Virus record (IMG/VR): IMGVR_UViG_3300032046_000031
Location: 1-57,107 of that record
DNA from: a virus
Length of the DNA: 57,107 bases
Reading direction: 5' to 3' (one strand)
The stretch's first letter is position 1. Every line of letters starts with the position of its first letter. Below, one piece after another: positions 45,596-53,524 of this stretch. The notes under the pieces are model-generated. The model searched no databases. It was not told where the DNA came from and was given only the letters and a program-made list of their open reading frames with translations. Made by a program: the position numbers and the translations under genes.

Positions 45596-47800
45596 ATGTC
45601 ACCTTTATCTTGGCTCAAAGCTCCATTTAGCCTTGCAGGTAGGGTAGGGAAAGCAGTGGAGATGGCTCCAGGGGTGATTAGTATGATTCACCCTGAGCAG
45701 ATCCTTGCTAAGTCTCCAATCACGAAGAAACTCTTTGCTCTTACTGTTGATGAGGAACGAGCAGCCAATCTTCTCAGACGAAAGTTTACTGGGGAAGTTG
45801 ATCGTATTGTTAAAAAATATGGGATCAATACTGAGGAAAGAGCAAATCAATTTCTTAACACTCTTGAGTTTCATAACTATAAAGGTCGTCTCCCTGATGC
45901 TCAAGAGATGTCTCAGATGCCTAAATGGACTTTTAATGCAGCAGCTGAGCATTTAAGAAGCATTGAAGATCCAATCTGGCTGGAGTATAATAAGCTGAAA
46001 GATCCCAAGACCTATGAAGGGATTCTTAAAAAGTATGATCTCATTGCTGATCCTACTACTATGGTCAAACCTGAGATTGGCTATGTCTCAGGTCACTTCA
46101 CTCACTTCCCTGTGAAATCTTACACCAACTTCCTAACTGATGAGATCAACCGCACAGAGTCAATGCTCAAAGGTATCCCTGTTGAAGATCCAAACTTCTT
46201 CAACTATAAAGCACATGTAGCAGAAATGAAAAAGAGTTTAGATAAATATTCCAACATCGATACCTCCCTCAATGCTGTTCGTTTCAAACAACTCCCAAAA
46301 GGAGGAGTCTTTGGCCCTTTTGATGAAGCACGTCAGACTCAAAAGATGTGGGGCTATCGCAAAGACTACCAAGATGTCATGCACGAATACGTTGATAAGG
46401 CAGTTAGGAAGATCATGCTTGATCGTTACATGCCAGTTGCTAATGAGTTGGTCAAAGCTGAACCAAATGCTGCTCTCCGCCAGTATGCCTTTGATTACGT
46501 CACTGCTCAGAGAGGTGCCCTTACATCTAAGAGTAGAATCTTCTTCAATGAGTCCCTCGCTCAACTCTTCCCCGATCCTGAATCTGGCTACCGTAACATC
46601 GCTAAGGGAGTTGACTTTGCTACCCGTTTTCAATACCTCTCAAAGATTGGTCTAAGTTGGTTCCGCTTTCCATTTGTGAATGCAACTCAGCCCATTCTTA
46701 CCCTCTACCCAATGGTGGGAGCAAAGAATCTTCTCCTTGCTTACGGGAAAGATATTACCAACCCTAAACTTTGGCAGGAAGCAAAGGATGTGGGTGTTAT
46801 CTTTGAGATGCAACTAAGAAAGGGATTGGCTGAAGCTCTTGGGAGAGCCCCAAGAGAGAGTTGGTTGTGGAAAACTGAGAAGGTTATAAGTTGGCCAGCT
46901 TCCATCTCTGAGGAATTAAACAGAGTTGTAACCTACGCTGCTGGAAAGAGACAAGCAGCAGAGATGGGATTGCAAGGGCAAGAAGTGGTGGATCATGCAA
47001 TCAAACTTGTCAACCGTACCCAATTCCTTTACAGTAAGGCTGGGATGCCTTTGATCATGAGTAAGTCTCCAGCTGGAAGGTTGCTCTTTCAATTCCGTAC
47101 CTTCACCTCAAACTACATCAACTTTCTCACCCAACTTTGGAGAGAAGGGAATTACGCTGGTTTCGCCAGAGCCTTAGGATCACTTGGAGCACTCTCTGGA
47201 ACCGCTGCCATCCCATTTGGACTCTGGGAGGGGACACGGAAAGGCTTACTCAGAAATGCTGGGATCGATATTGGAGAGTTTAATCCTGTTGAGACCCTTA
47301 CTGAAAGAGCAGGGTTCTCCCCTCCACTCGATCTTGGCCAATCCCTTGAACCCTTTAATATCCCAGGTGACGTCACTCAGATGTTTGGCCCTTCCATTGG
47401 CCCTGTTGCAAAACTTCTCTTTGATTGGATGAGAAAGCCTGAGGAAGGGAAAGAGCATCTCAGACGATTTGGTGAATCTTATGCTGGACCTCCTATTGTT
47501 AGAGCAGTTAAGGGGTTGGGATTTCCAACTGTGACCACAGAACCAACCAAGACTATGCCTAAAGGAAGGGTGATTGGACAGAGATCTCTTGCTGAAGCAA
47601 TGTTCATGCGAGGACCTCTTGAATCAACCAGACGAAAGTATATGACATTGATGGCAAATGCAATGGCAGGGGGGAGGGAGGATCTTTCTCGTCAATATAT
47701 GCAAAGGATGAGACAGATGGGAGTTCAATTTAGTGAACAGGATTTTGGGCAGGTGAGACAGATGGCAAGTAAGTTGAAAGGGGTACCAGCTGTACAATGA
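45596..47800 (+). CDS. Large internal virion (DNA ejection) protein, 734 aa
   Basis: Helical protein with LSKIGLSWFRFPFVNATQPI and a hydrophobic RALGSLGALSGTAAIPFGLW segment. The C-terminus (PLESTRRKYMTLMANAMAGG, then LSRQYMQRMRQMG) resembles the ends of ejection proteins in short-tailed phages. Would help make a channel through the envelope for DNA. No enzyme motif seen. It starts just after the previous stop. Confidence 0.75.
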   Translation: MSPLSWLKAPFSLAGRVGKAVEMAPGVISMIHPEQILAKSPITKKLFALTVDEERAANLLRRKFTGEVDRIVKKYGINTEERANQFLNTLEFHNYKGRLPDAQEMSQMPKWTFNAAAEHLRSIEDPIWLEYNKLKDPKTYEGILKKYDLIADPTTMVKPEIGYVSGHFTHFPVKSYTNFLTDEINRTESMLKGIPVEDPNFFNYKAHVAEMKKSLDKYSNIDTSLNAVRFKQLPKGGVFGPFDEARQTQKMWGYRKDYQDVMHEYVDKAVRKIMLDRYMPVANELVKAEPNAALRQYAFDYVTAQRGALTSKSRIFFNESLAQLFPDPESGYRNIAKGVDFATRFQYLSKIGLSWFRFPFVNATQPILTLYPMVGAKNLLLAYGKDITNPKLWQEAKDVGVIFEMQLRKGLAEALGRAPRESWLWKTEKVISWPASISEELNRVVTYAAGKRQAAEMGLQGQEVVDHAIKLVNRTQFLYSKAGMPLIMSKSPAGRLLFQFRTFTSNYINFLTQLWREGNYAGFARALGSLGALSGTAAIPFGLWEGTRKGLLRNAGIDIGEFNPVETLTERAGFSPPLDLGQSLEPFNIPGDVTQMFGPSIGPVAKLLFDWMRKPEEGKEHLRRFGESYAGPPIVRAVKGLGFPTVTTEPTKTMPKGRVIGQRSLAEAMFMRGPLESTRRKYMTLMANAMAGGREDLSRQYMQRMRQMGVQFSEQDFGQVRQMASKLKGVPAVQ

Positions 47801-48690
47801 TCTACCCTGCTGACTCCCATCTTGAACTCCTTCTCTGTCCTCCAACCTTTCTCTCAACGGAGATCATCAACAACCGTTGGATGAAGAAGATGTCTCCAGA
47901 GGAGAGGCAGGTCAACCGTGATAAAGCTGTCTCTCAATTTCACCTTATGTATAGCTTATTCAGTCAGGATGCTATGGTTTATCTCCTCCCACCAAAGAAT
48001 GGTTTGCAAGACCAAGTTTACATCACAAATGCAGGGATGTGTCTCCCGCATCTTGAAAAGACTGTCATCCTTGCAAATTTCAAAGCTGAAGGACGACCTG
48101 GGGAGGAAGATGAGTTAGCTTGGTTTATCTCAAAGATGGGATATGCAACCTTCAAGCCTCCTTTCTTCTTTGAAGGAGAGGCAGAGTTAAAGTGGGTGAG
48201 GGACAACATCTACATTGGAGGGTATGGGATTAGGACACATCTCAAAGCTTTAGAATGGATCGAAGCTAACTTTGGTGCAAGAATTATCAAGATTGAAGAG
48301 ACCGACCCCCTCACCTACCATCTTGACTGTAACATCTTCCCCCTTTCTAATACAAAGATCATCTTTAATGAAAATCTGGTGAAAGATCCACAGTTAAGGG
48401 AGATGGAACAGATTGCTGAGCTTATCCCTGTGACTAAGAAGCAGGCTCAATTCTCCATTACAAATAATCTGAGAGTTGGCTCCATTGTGTATTCAGCTAC
48501 AGGGATCAAAGAGATGAAACTATCTGATGAGGAATACCCATTTGAGAAGGATAAGGATGAGAAATTAGAACAGATTTGTAGAGCTGCTGGGTTGGAGTTG
48601 ATCTTTATCAACCTATCAGAGATGTATAAATCTGGTGCAGCTTTAAGCTGTTGTATATTTCACCTTAACTATACGAACTTTTTTGATTGA
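47797..48690 (+). CDS. Guanidine-modifying enzyme, amidinotransferase/DDAH-like, 297 aa
   Basis: Residue groups typical of the superfamily are all visible: NAGMCLPHLE near the start, EGEAE followed by KWVRDNIYIGGYG, LTYHLDCNIFPL with the His, and GAALSCCIFHLN with the catalytic Cys near the end. Enzymes of this kind act on arginine, methylarginine or transfer amidino groups. Start overlaps the previous stop as ATGA. First of three coupled enzyme genes. Confidence 0.85.
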   Translation: MIYPADSHLELLLCPPTFLSTEIINNRWMKKMSPEERQVNRDKAVSQFHLMYSLFSQDAMVYLLPPKNGLQDQVYITNAGMCLPHLEKTVILANFKAEGRPGEEDELAWFISKMGYATFKPPFFFEGEAELKWVRDNIYIGGYGIRTHLKALEWIEANFGARIIKIEETDPLTYHLDCNIFPLSNTKIIFNENLVKDPQLREMEQIAELIPVTKKQAQFSITNNLRVGSIVYSATGIKEMKLSDEEYPFEKDKDEKLEQICRAAGLELIFINLSEMYKSGAALSCCIFHLNYTNFFD

Positions 48691-48691
48691 T

Positions 48692-49414
48692 ATGCTACCT
48701 TTACAAGACTTTCTCCAACAATCTGAAACACAGCAAATTAAGAGAGAGCTCCCTCTCAAACTCTACGAGGTTGATTTCAATCGTGATCCCAACCGATCAA
48801 TCTACCATGACCAGTCTACCTTCCTCTCCCCTGCAGATGGTGTAATCGTCTATGCTAAGGTTGTTCACCCTAAAGAGAACATGATCGAAGTTAAAGGGAT
48901 GAATTATACTATTGAAACCCTCATGCAAGAGACCATGAAGTACCCATGTTTGATCATTGGCATCTTCATGACCGCTCTTGACGTTCACATCAATCGCATC
49001 CCTACTAATGGCTTCATCAAACACACAAAACTCCCTCCTTTAAAGGTAGCTAACCTCTCAATGAGGGAGGTTGAAAAGGATATCCTAAAGAGGCTCAATC
49101 TTGATTATTCGCACATGGAGTATATGCTCTTCAATGAGAGAGTTAAGAATCGTATCTATGCCCCCAATCTCAAACAACCTTATTACATCTTACAAATCGC
49201 TGACTTCGAGGTGGATGTCATCGCTCACTTTGGAGACTCTGATGATTATTACACACAGGGAGAAAGGTTTAGTGTGGTCAGGATGGGAAGTCAGGTTGAC
49301 CTTATTATCCCCTTTATCAACCCTAAACTGCAATTTGAATCTCTCCTTAATAACTGCCTTCTCTATCATGTTGAAGCAGGAAAGGATAGGTTGGTAAGAA
49401 TAAATGGAATTTGA
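48692..49414 (+). CDS. Phosphatidylserine-decarboxylase-like protein, 240 aa
   Basis: FLSPADGVIVYAKVV, then VKGMNYTIETL, FMTALDVHINRIPTNG with the His, and GERFSVVRMGSQVDL are in the order of PSD family proenzymes. The GS of MGSQ stands where the family cuts itself to form the pyruvoyl group. Whether the substrate is a phospholipid or another amino acid compound is unknown. Lies between two guanidine-modifying enzymes. Starts two bases after the previous stop. Confidence 0.8.
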   Translation: MLPLQDFLQQSETQQIKRELPLKLYEVDFNRDPNRSIYHDQSTFLSPADGVIVYAKVVHPKENMIEVKGMNYTIETLMQETMKYPCLIIGIFMTALDVHINRIPTNGFIKHTKLPPLKVANLSMREVEKDILKRLNLDYSHMEYMLFNERVKNRIYAPNLKQPYYILQIADFEVDVIAHFGDSDDYYTQGERFSVVRMGSQVDLIIPFINPKLQFESLLNNCLLYHVEAGKDRLVRINGI

Positions 49415-50291
49415 CGATAGGTTAACCACCATCGTTTATTTTGCTGAGACCCTCCCCTCTCGCTATCCAGAGGTGTTTCTCCCAGCAAAGACTAACCTTG
49501 AATCAAATGGGATTAAGGTTAAACTGATCAAAGGAATAGAAAACATTTGGTGTCGAGATTATCTGCCAATTCAGGTGGGTGACCACTTTGTGAAATTCAT
49601 CTATGCCGATTCCAACTTTGAACATCGAAAGCCCCCAAAGATATCTTGTTGGGATGGATTTGCTGTTCCCTCTATTATCTCACCAATTATCTTAGATGGT
49701 GGTAACGTTGTAAGAGGATTTGGAAAGACCTTCATCACAGAGAAAGTGCTTAGAGACAACGTAAGGGTGAAACCTCGTGCAATTATTCACAAACTTTCAT
49801 CCCTTCTTGACTCAGAGATAATCCTCCTCCCAATCGAACCTGGAGACAATCTTGGTCACTCAGATGGGATTGTTAAGTTTATGGATGAGAAGACCATCCT
49901 CATCAATGACTATTCAAGCATCTTTGAAAAGGACAAGAAGTTCATTGAGTATGATGAGAAACTTAGAAAGCTTCTCTCTAAGAAGGGGTTTGAAATTGAG
50001 ACTCTTCCCTTTGCCTATGGTGACTGGGATTGGAATATGTCAGAGAAAGAGTTTCGTAAGCAATATCCTTTCGCTGACGATTTCAACCCAGGATTTGGGT
50101 ATTATATCAATTTCTTATTGGTAAGAGGGGTAATCCTTCTTCCTACGATGGGAATCAAAAAAGACTTTGATGTAGTGAGGAAGATGAAATTTCTCTATCC
50201 ACATTACAATATTGTTGCAATTGATTGCTCCCATCTTTCATTTGAGGGTGGGCTGATGAATTGCATCTCATGGAATATAATGGAGGTGTAA
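49404..50291 (+). CDS. Agmatine deiminase / peptidylarginine deiminase-like protein, 295 aa
   Basis: IWCRDYLPIQV, ILDGGNVV, DNLGHSDGIVKF and the end FEGGLMNCISWN follow the order of the agmatine deiminase family, with the catalytic Cys in the last motif. These enzymes hydrolyse a guanidino group to release ammonia. Overlaps the PSD-like gene by 11 bases. Together the three genes might process arginine or a related compound. Confidence 0.82.
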   Translation: MEFDDRLTTIVYFAETLPSRYPEVFLPAKTNLESNGIKVKLIKGIENIWCRDYLPIQVGDHFVKFIYADSNFEHRKPPKISCWDGFAVPSIISPIILDGGNVVRGFGKTFITEKVLRDNVRVKPRAIIHKLSSLLDSEIILLPIEPGDNLGHSDGIVKFMDEKTILINDYSSIFEKDKKFIEYDEKLRKLLSKKGFEIETLPFAYGDWDWNMSEKEFRKQYPFADDFNPGFGYYINFLLVRGVILLPTMGIKKDFDVVRKMKFLYPHYNIVAIDCSHLSFEGGLMNCISWNIMEV

Positions 50292-50292
50292 A

Positions 50293-50661
50293 ATGTTACC
50301 ATTTTTTCAAGCTGTCTTAACAGGGTTACAAGGTCTTGGTGGAGGGATCGCAAAAGGGATTGGATCAAGTTTAGGGTTGGATCTTGCAAAGAATATCCCA
50401 AACGTTGCAACCATAAAAAGCCCTGTCTCTGGGAAGCTCTTACAGGTAGCAACTCTCCCAGTCACTTCTACCTGGGAGAAACTTGGAACGATGTTAGGGA
50501 CACAGGCGATGGGCAGTCAAGCACCCTCTCTCCCCTCCGCTCCTTCTTTAGACACATCAACCAGAGTCCAAGCACCGTCTCAAAGAGCTCTAACAGGTGG
50601 GTTTCAGAGAGGGAAGAAGTCTCAGTTGGAGACACTTATCGAACAACTGGCAAGGAGGTAG
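50293..50661 (+). CDS. Small internal or structural protein, 122 aa
   Basis: Hydrophobic Gly-rich N-terminus (FFQAVLTGLQGLGGGIAKGI), then Ser/Pro-rich and basic parts. Like small internal virion proteins. Site GGAGGTGTAAA. No family recognised. Confidence 0.6.
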   Translation: MLPFFQAVLTGLQGLGGGIAKGIGSSLGLDLAKNIPNVATIKSPVSGKLLQVATLPVTSTWEKLGTMLGTQAMGSQAPSLPSAPSLDTSTRVQAPSQRALTGGFQRGKKSQLETLIEQLARR

Positions 50662-50665
50662 AAAG

Positions 50666-50842
50666 ATGCCTTATAAGATGACCAAAGTTGATGGCTACCG
50701 TGTAACCTCCCCTCATGGAGTTAAAGCAAAACATACCACAAAGGGGAGAGGTGCAGCACAGATGCGTTTGCTGAGAGGGGTTGAACATGGGATGGTCCCT
50801 CGGAGAAAGGTAGGATCGAAAAGGAGAAGTAGGTCTCGTTAG
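50666..50842 (+). CDS. Basic small protein, 58 aa, last late gene
   Basis: Starts MPYKMTKVDGYRVTSPHGVK and ends with a very basic tail (KVGSKRRSRSR). Start at the ATG at 50666 after AAGGAGGTAGAAAG. It resembles short basic proteins found in head clusters. Its stop overlaps the stop of the converging leftward gene. Confidence 0.65.
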   Translation: MPYKMTKVDGYRVTSPHGVKAKHTTKGRGAAQMRLLRGVEHGMVPRRKVGSKRRSRSR

Positions 50843-51018
50843 TGACACTCAGGCTTATCTACCTTCTTCCCTGTCAACTTCACCCAATCAAACAGCGACC
50901 AGACAATCTGATTTGAGAGGTCTCTTGCCTCATTTGGTGTCAAGATTCCATCTACCTTTGACAGAGGTAACCAATCTAATTTAATCCCTTTTTCAACTGC
51001 GGTGACTTTGATCTCCAT
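50839..51018 (-). CDS. Hypothetical protein, last gene of the leftward block, 59 aa
   Basis: Starts MEIKVTAVEKGIKLDWLPLS; start at the ATG at 51018 because AAAGGAGGGGGA lies before it. Ends by converging with the late block. No terminator is seen between the two. Function unknown. Confidence 0.6.
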   Translation of the reverse strand: MEIKVTAVEKGIKLDWLPLSKVDGILTPNEARDLSNQIVWSLFDWVKLTGKKVDKPECH

Positions 51019-51127
51019 TCCCCCTCCTTTTCCAACTCTGATACAAAGCCACTCCCATCCCCCAAAAGATGAGAGCAGCAACCAAAGCTCCAATAATATT
51101 GATAGCAAGATTAAAAAGCTCTTTCAC
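50993..51127 (-). CDS. Small membrane protein, 44 aa (GTG start)
   Basis: Reads (V/M)KELFNLAINIIGALVAALI then FWGMGVALYQSWKRR: one transmembrane helix with a basic end. GTG at 51127 follows GGAGATAAGAA. It overlaps the downstream gene in a different frame. May be a second holin-like or a membrane regulator. Confidence 0.55.
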   Translation of the reverse strand: MKELFNLAINIIGALVAALIFWGMGVALYQSWKRRGNGDQSHRS

Positions 51128-51342
51128 TTCTTATCTCCAATCCAATTAGGTTTAGAGAGTTGCGCTATCACTTTTGGGATATAAATTTTTCTTAAAATCA
51201 TATCAAAATATTCCACCTGTAAAAATAGAAACAAATCCTCCATTGTTTGTATCTTTTTTCTTTTTATCTTCCATTTCATCTTTCCTCCCATACGCCAAGT
51301 TTTCTTTAAAATCTCATCAGATTGTTCAATTGTTAAGCTCAT
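51124..51342 (-). CDS. Hypothetical early protein, 72 aa
   Basis: Starts MSLTIEQSDEILKKTWRMGG; basic middle (KMKWKIKRKK). Start at the ATG at 51342 after AAAGGAGGGAAG. Overlaps the membrane protein gene by 4 bases. Function unknown. Confidence 0.6.
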   Translation of the reverse strand: MSLTIEQSDEILKKTWRMGGKMKWKIKRKKIQTMEDLFLFLQVEYFDMILRKIYIPKVIAQLSKPNWIGDKK

Positions 51343-51352
51343 CTTCCCTCCT

Positions 51353-51553
51353 TTATAGTATAGAGAGTTTATATAAAATTTCAAATGTTTGTATTAAACC
51401 ACCCATCCACATTTTATCAAACATTGGATACTTCTCTCTTGCCTTTTCAAAACTACCTTCTTTATAAGTAATTACCAAAAAATCTCCATAATCAATAAGA
51501 ATCTGAGCAAGTTCATTTCTCACTTTTAATAATCTCTCATCCCTTTTTATCAT
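51353..51553 (-). CDS. Hypothetical early protein, 66 aa
   Basis: Helical protein starting MIKRDERLLKVRNELAQILI. Site AAAGGAGGAAATGGGAA; overlaps the helicase stop by 4 bases. Function unknown. Confidence 0.6.
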   Translation of the reverse strand: MIKRDERLLKVRNELAQILIDYGDFLVITYKEGSFEKAREKYPMFDKMWMGGLIQTFEILYKLSIL

Positions 51554-52857
51554 TTCCCATTTCCTCCTTTCTTCTTCTCCTTAATCTGCTCAAACCATTC
51601 TTGATGTGATTGCCAACAGACTGAAAATTTCTTCTTCGTTACATCTTCCCCCTCCTTCTTACACTGTTCCCTTATATAACCCTCTGTAACATAGATCACC
51701 TTCGTCCTTCCCTGTGTTGCAATCCTGTCATACCCAATCTTTTCCTCATCCACCAGCGTATGGATGATCGCTTTAAGGTCGTCCCCTGTCATACAGTAAT
51801 GAAAGGCTGAGAGCAGATGAGCATGTTGGATCATCCCAACCTCATTAATCTTCCCTAATACCTTATCCTGAAACTTAGCCTTCTCCCCCCATGCTACCCC
51901 CTGATAAGCGTAAGGCATTGTCAGCTCGATCTTTCCCAACAGTGCTAAAGCGGACTCAATATGCTCTTCTGTAATCACCATATCATCATTAATGCTTGCT
52001 GAGATTGCCATTGCTACCTTATGCACCATCGTATGCTTCTTAGAATAATACCCTTTCAGTCGTTGATCTGGATTCTTATACTTATCTCTCACCAAATACC
52101 ATTTATCAAAGAACTCTATTGCCTCTTGAGTCTCAAAGAACGGTCCAGTAAGCTGACTGATTCGATTTAAATCTGCTATCAATTTTTTTTCTATATCATC
52201 ACTTAAAGAAATCTTTTTTGGATGCCCAACTTGTTTCTCATCTGTAAGAATAGCAACAGGAATGATTCGAGATGAGAATCCTCCTCCAATGAAGTCAGCT
52301 GCTGATCCTGTTGTCAGCCATTCTGGAGTGGAAGCTGCAAGAATATTCACACAGGGTTTCTCTATGACATAGATACCTTGATTTTTTGTTCGATATTCAA
52401 ATGCTCCACAATCATAAAGATCAGTTAAATCTTCAATAAGACCAGAATCAGAGTATGCACCTTTAGCGAAAACTTTGAACTCTGAACAGTGAACACTTAC
52501 CTCTGCTAACTTATCTGGATTTTTAGCTTGAGCCTGAGCCATCCAATCCACCAGATATCCCATTGTAAGTTTTCCACGCATAATCACTAAATCAGGGACT
52601 GCTTGAGAGAGAAAAGCATTTGTTCCAATCTTAATTGCTGTGGATTTCATCCCAACACCAGACTCTGAGACAAGAATTGTATAGAGGTTAGGATAGAGGA
52701 TGTAAAAACCACCTCGCTCTAACCAGCATCTTCTTCTCATCGCAGAGGCAATTGTGCTGATCCCTGTCCAAGTATGAAATATTGTAGGACTTTGCTGAGG
52801 CTTAGTATACTCGAGGTAAGTCCTGATCCAACCATCTCGGCATTCACGTTGAGGCAT
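51550..52857 (-). CDS. DUF3987-like replication helicase/ATPase, 435 aa
   Basis: Near residue 65 lies VSESGVGMKSTA, a P-loop with Lys-Ser but Met instead of the usual Gly before the Lys. The pattern from TWTGISTIASAMRRRCWLER onward matches DUF3987 proteins, helicase-like ATPases of phages and plasmids. Follows the polymerase in the early block, consistent with replication. No separate primase is seen in this window. Start at the ATG at 52857 after GAAGAGGTAGATC. Confidence 0.75.
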   Translation of the reverse strand: MPQRECRDGWIRTYLEYTKPQQSPTIFHTWTGISTIASAMRRRCWLERGGFYILYPNLYTILVSESGVGMKSTAIKIGTNAFLSQAVPDLVIMRGKLTMGYLVDWMAQAQAKNPDKLAEVSVHCSEFKVFAKGAYSDSGLIEDLTDLYDCGAFEYRTKNQGIYVIEKPCVNILAASTPEWLTTGSAADFIGGGFSSRIIPVAILTDEKQVGHPKKISLSDDIEKKLIADLNRISQLTGPFFETQEAIEFFDKWYLVRDKYKNPDQRLKGYYSKKHTMVHKVAMAISASINDDMVITEEHIESALALLGKIELTMPYAYQGVAWGEKAKFQDKVLGKINEVGMIQHAHLLSAFHYCMTGDDLKAIIHTLVDEEKIGYDRIATQGRTKVIYVTEGYIREQCKKEGEDVTKKKFSVCWQSHQEWFEQIKEKKKGGNGK

Positions 52858-52860
52858 GAT

Positions 52861-53154
52861 CTACCTCTTCATCACTCTTAACTGCATCCCAGAGACCTTA
52901 GAGTAGAACTGCCAATTTTCGTGCCTCTTCTTCTGTTCCTCTTTCACCATCAACTCATACTCAAAATCATCTGACCTCCCACACTTTATGCAGACACCAT
53001 CAACGATAGGGCTCTGGCAGAAGATGCAGATGTGGTGAGAGGTCTCCCAGAAATCAATCAGTCTAAGCAGGGCATAGTGAGAGTCAAACCCTCGACACCT
53101 GCAAAAATCCTCAAACCTACGATTGGACTCGGTGAGATAGTCTCCATTTCTCAT
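52861..53154 (-). CDS. Zinc-ribbon-containing protein, 97 aa
   Basis: HICIFCQSPIVDGVCIKCGR is a CxxC...CxxC zinc ribbon in the middle; the ends are helical and basic. GGAGGGAAAA precedes the ATG. Lies just before the helicase gene, so perhaps a helicase loader or ssDNA-binding helper, but this is a guess. Confidence 0.7.
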   Translation of the reverse strand: MRNGDYLTESNRRFEDFCRCRGFDSHYALLRLIDFWETSHHICIFCQSPIVDGVCIKCGRSDDFEYELMVKEEQKKRHENWQFYSKVSGMQLRVMKR

Positions 53155-53178
53155 TTTTCCCTCCTCTTTAACAAAAGC

Positions 53179-53352
53179 TCAGTATAGGTCGGTTTTCGAC
53201 CTAAATGCAGCTTTCTTCAATTCTTGGTATTGTCTCCTTCTCCCAGTACAAATAACCTGCCCCTTTTCATCTACTTCATAGATGCGTTCTCTTTGGGAGA
53301 AATCCTTTCCATAGACCTTTTTTCTAAGACTCTTAACCTTACGTTGATTCAC
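53179..53352 (-). CDS. Basic small protein, 57 aa (GTG start)
   Basis: From the GTG: (V/M)NQRKVKSLRKKVYGKDFSQ, basic throughout. I choose the GTG at 53352 because GGAAGGAGGTGGAAGAA precedes it. Its last eight codons (FRSKTDLY and neighbours) consist of palindrome copy 6. May bind nucleic acid. Confidence 0.6.
   Translation of the reverse strand: MNQRKVKSLRKKVYGKDFSQRERIYEVDEKGQVICTGRRRQYQELKKAAFRSKTDLY
53186..53202 (+). promoter_or_regulatory. Dispersed 17-bp palindrome, copy 6
   Basis: AGGTCGGTTTTCGACCT, preceded by CAGTAT. Unlike the other five copies it lies in coding sequence, at the very end of the 57-aa gene on the minus strand. Its stop codon follows. Confidence 0.75.
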
Positions 53353-53524
53353 TTCTTCCACCTCCTTCCTCTTTAATATAGACATCTTTTGGATGGAGAT
53401 AGATCTTCTTTATCCGCCCAAAAATATAACGGAACGGATTAAACCATCTCCTATAAATTCTCATTTGAAAAGATGCTCCATATATGAGTTGGTCAAAATA
53501 ACATTTATAATCTACTTTTTCCAT
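53339..53524 (-). CDS. Hypothetical basic protein, 61 aa
   Basis: Starts MEKVDYKCYFDQLIYGASFQ, Arg/Tyr-rich with a charged end. Start inside the polymerase stop region; translation is likely coupled to the polymerase. Function unknown. Confidence 0.5.
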   Translation of the reverse strand: MEKVDYKCYFDQLIYGASFQMRIYRRWFNPFRYIFGRIKKIYLHPKDVYIKEEGGGRSEST

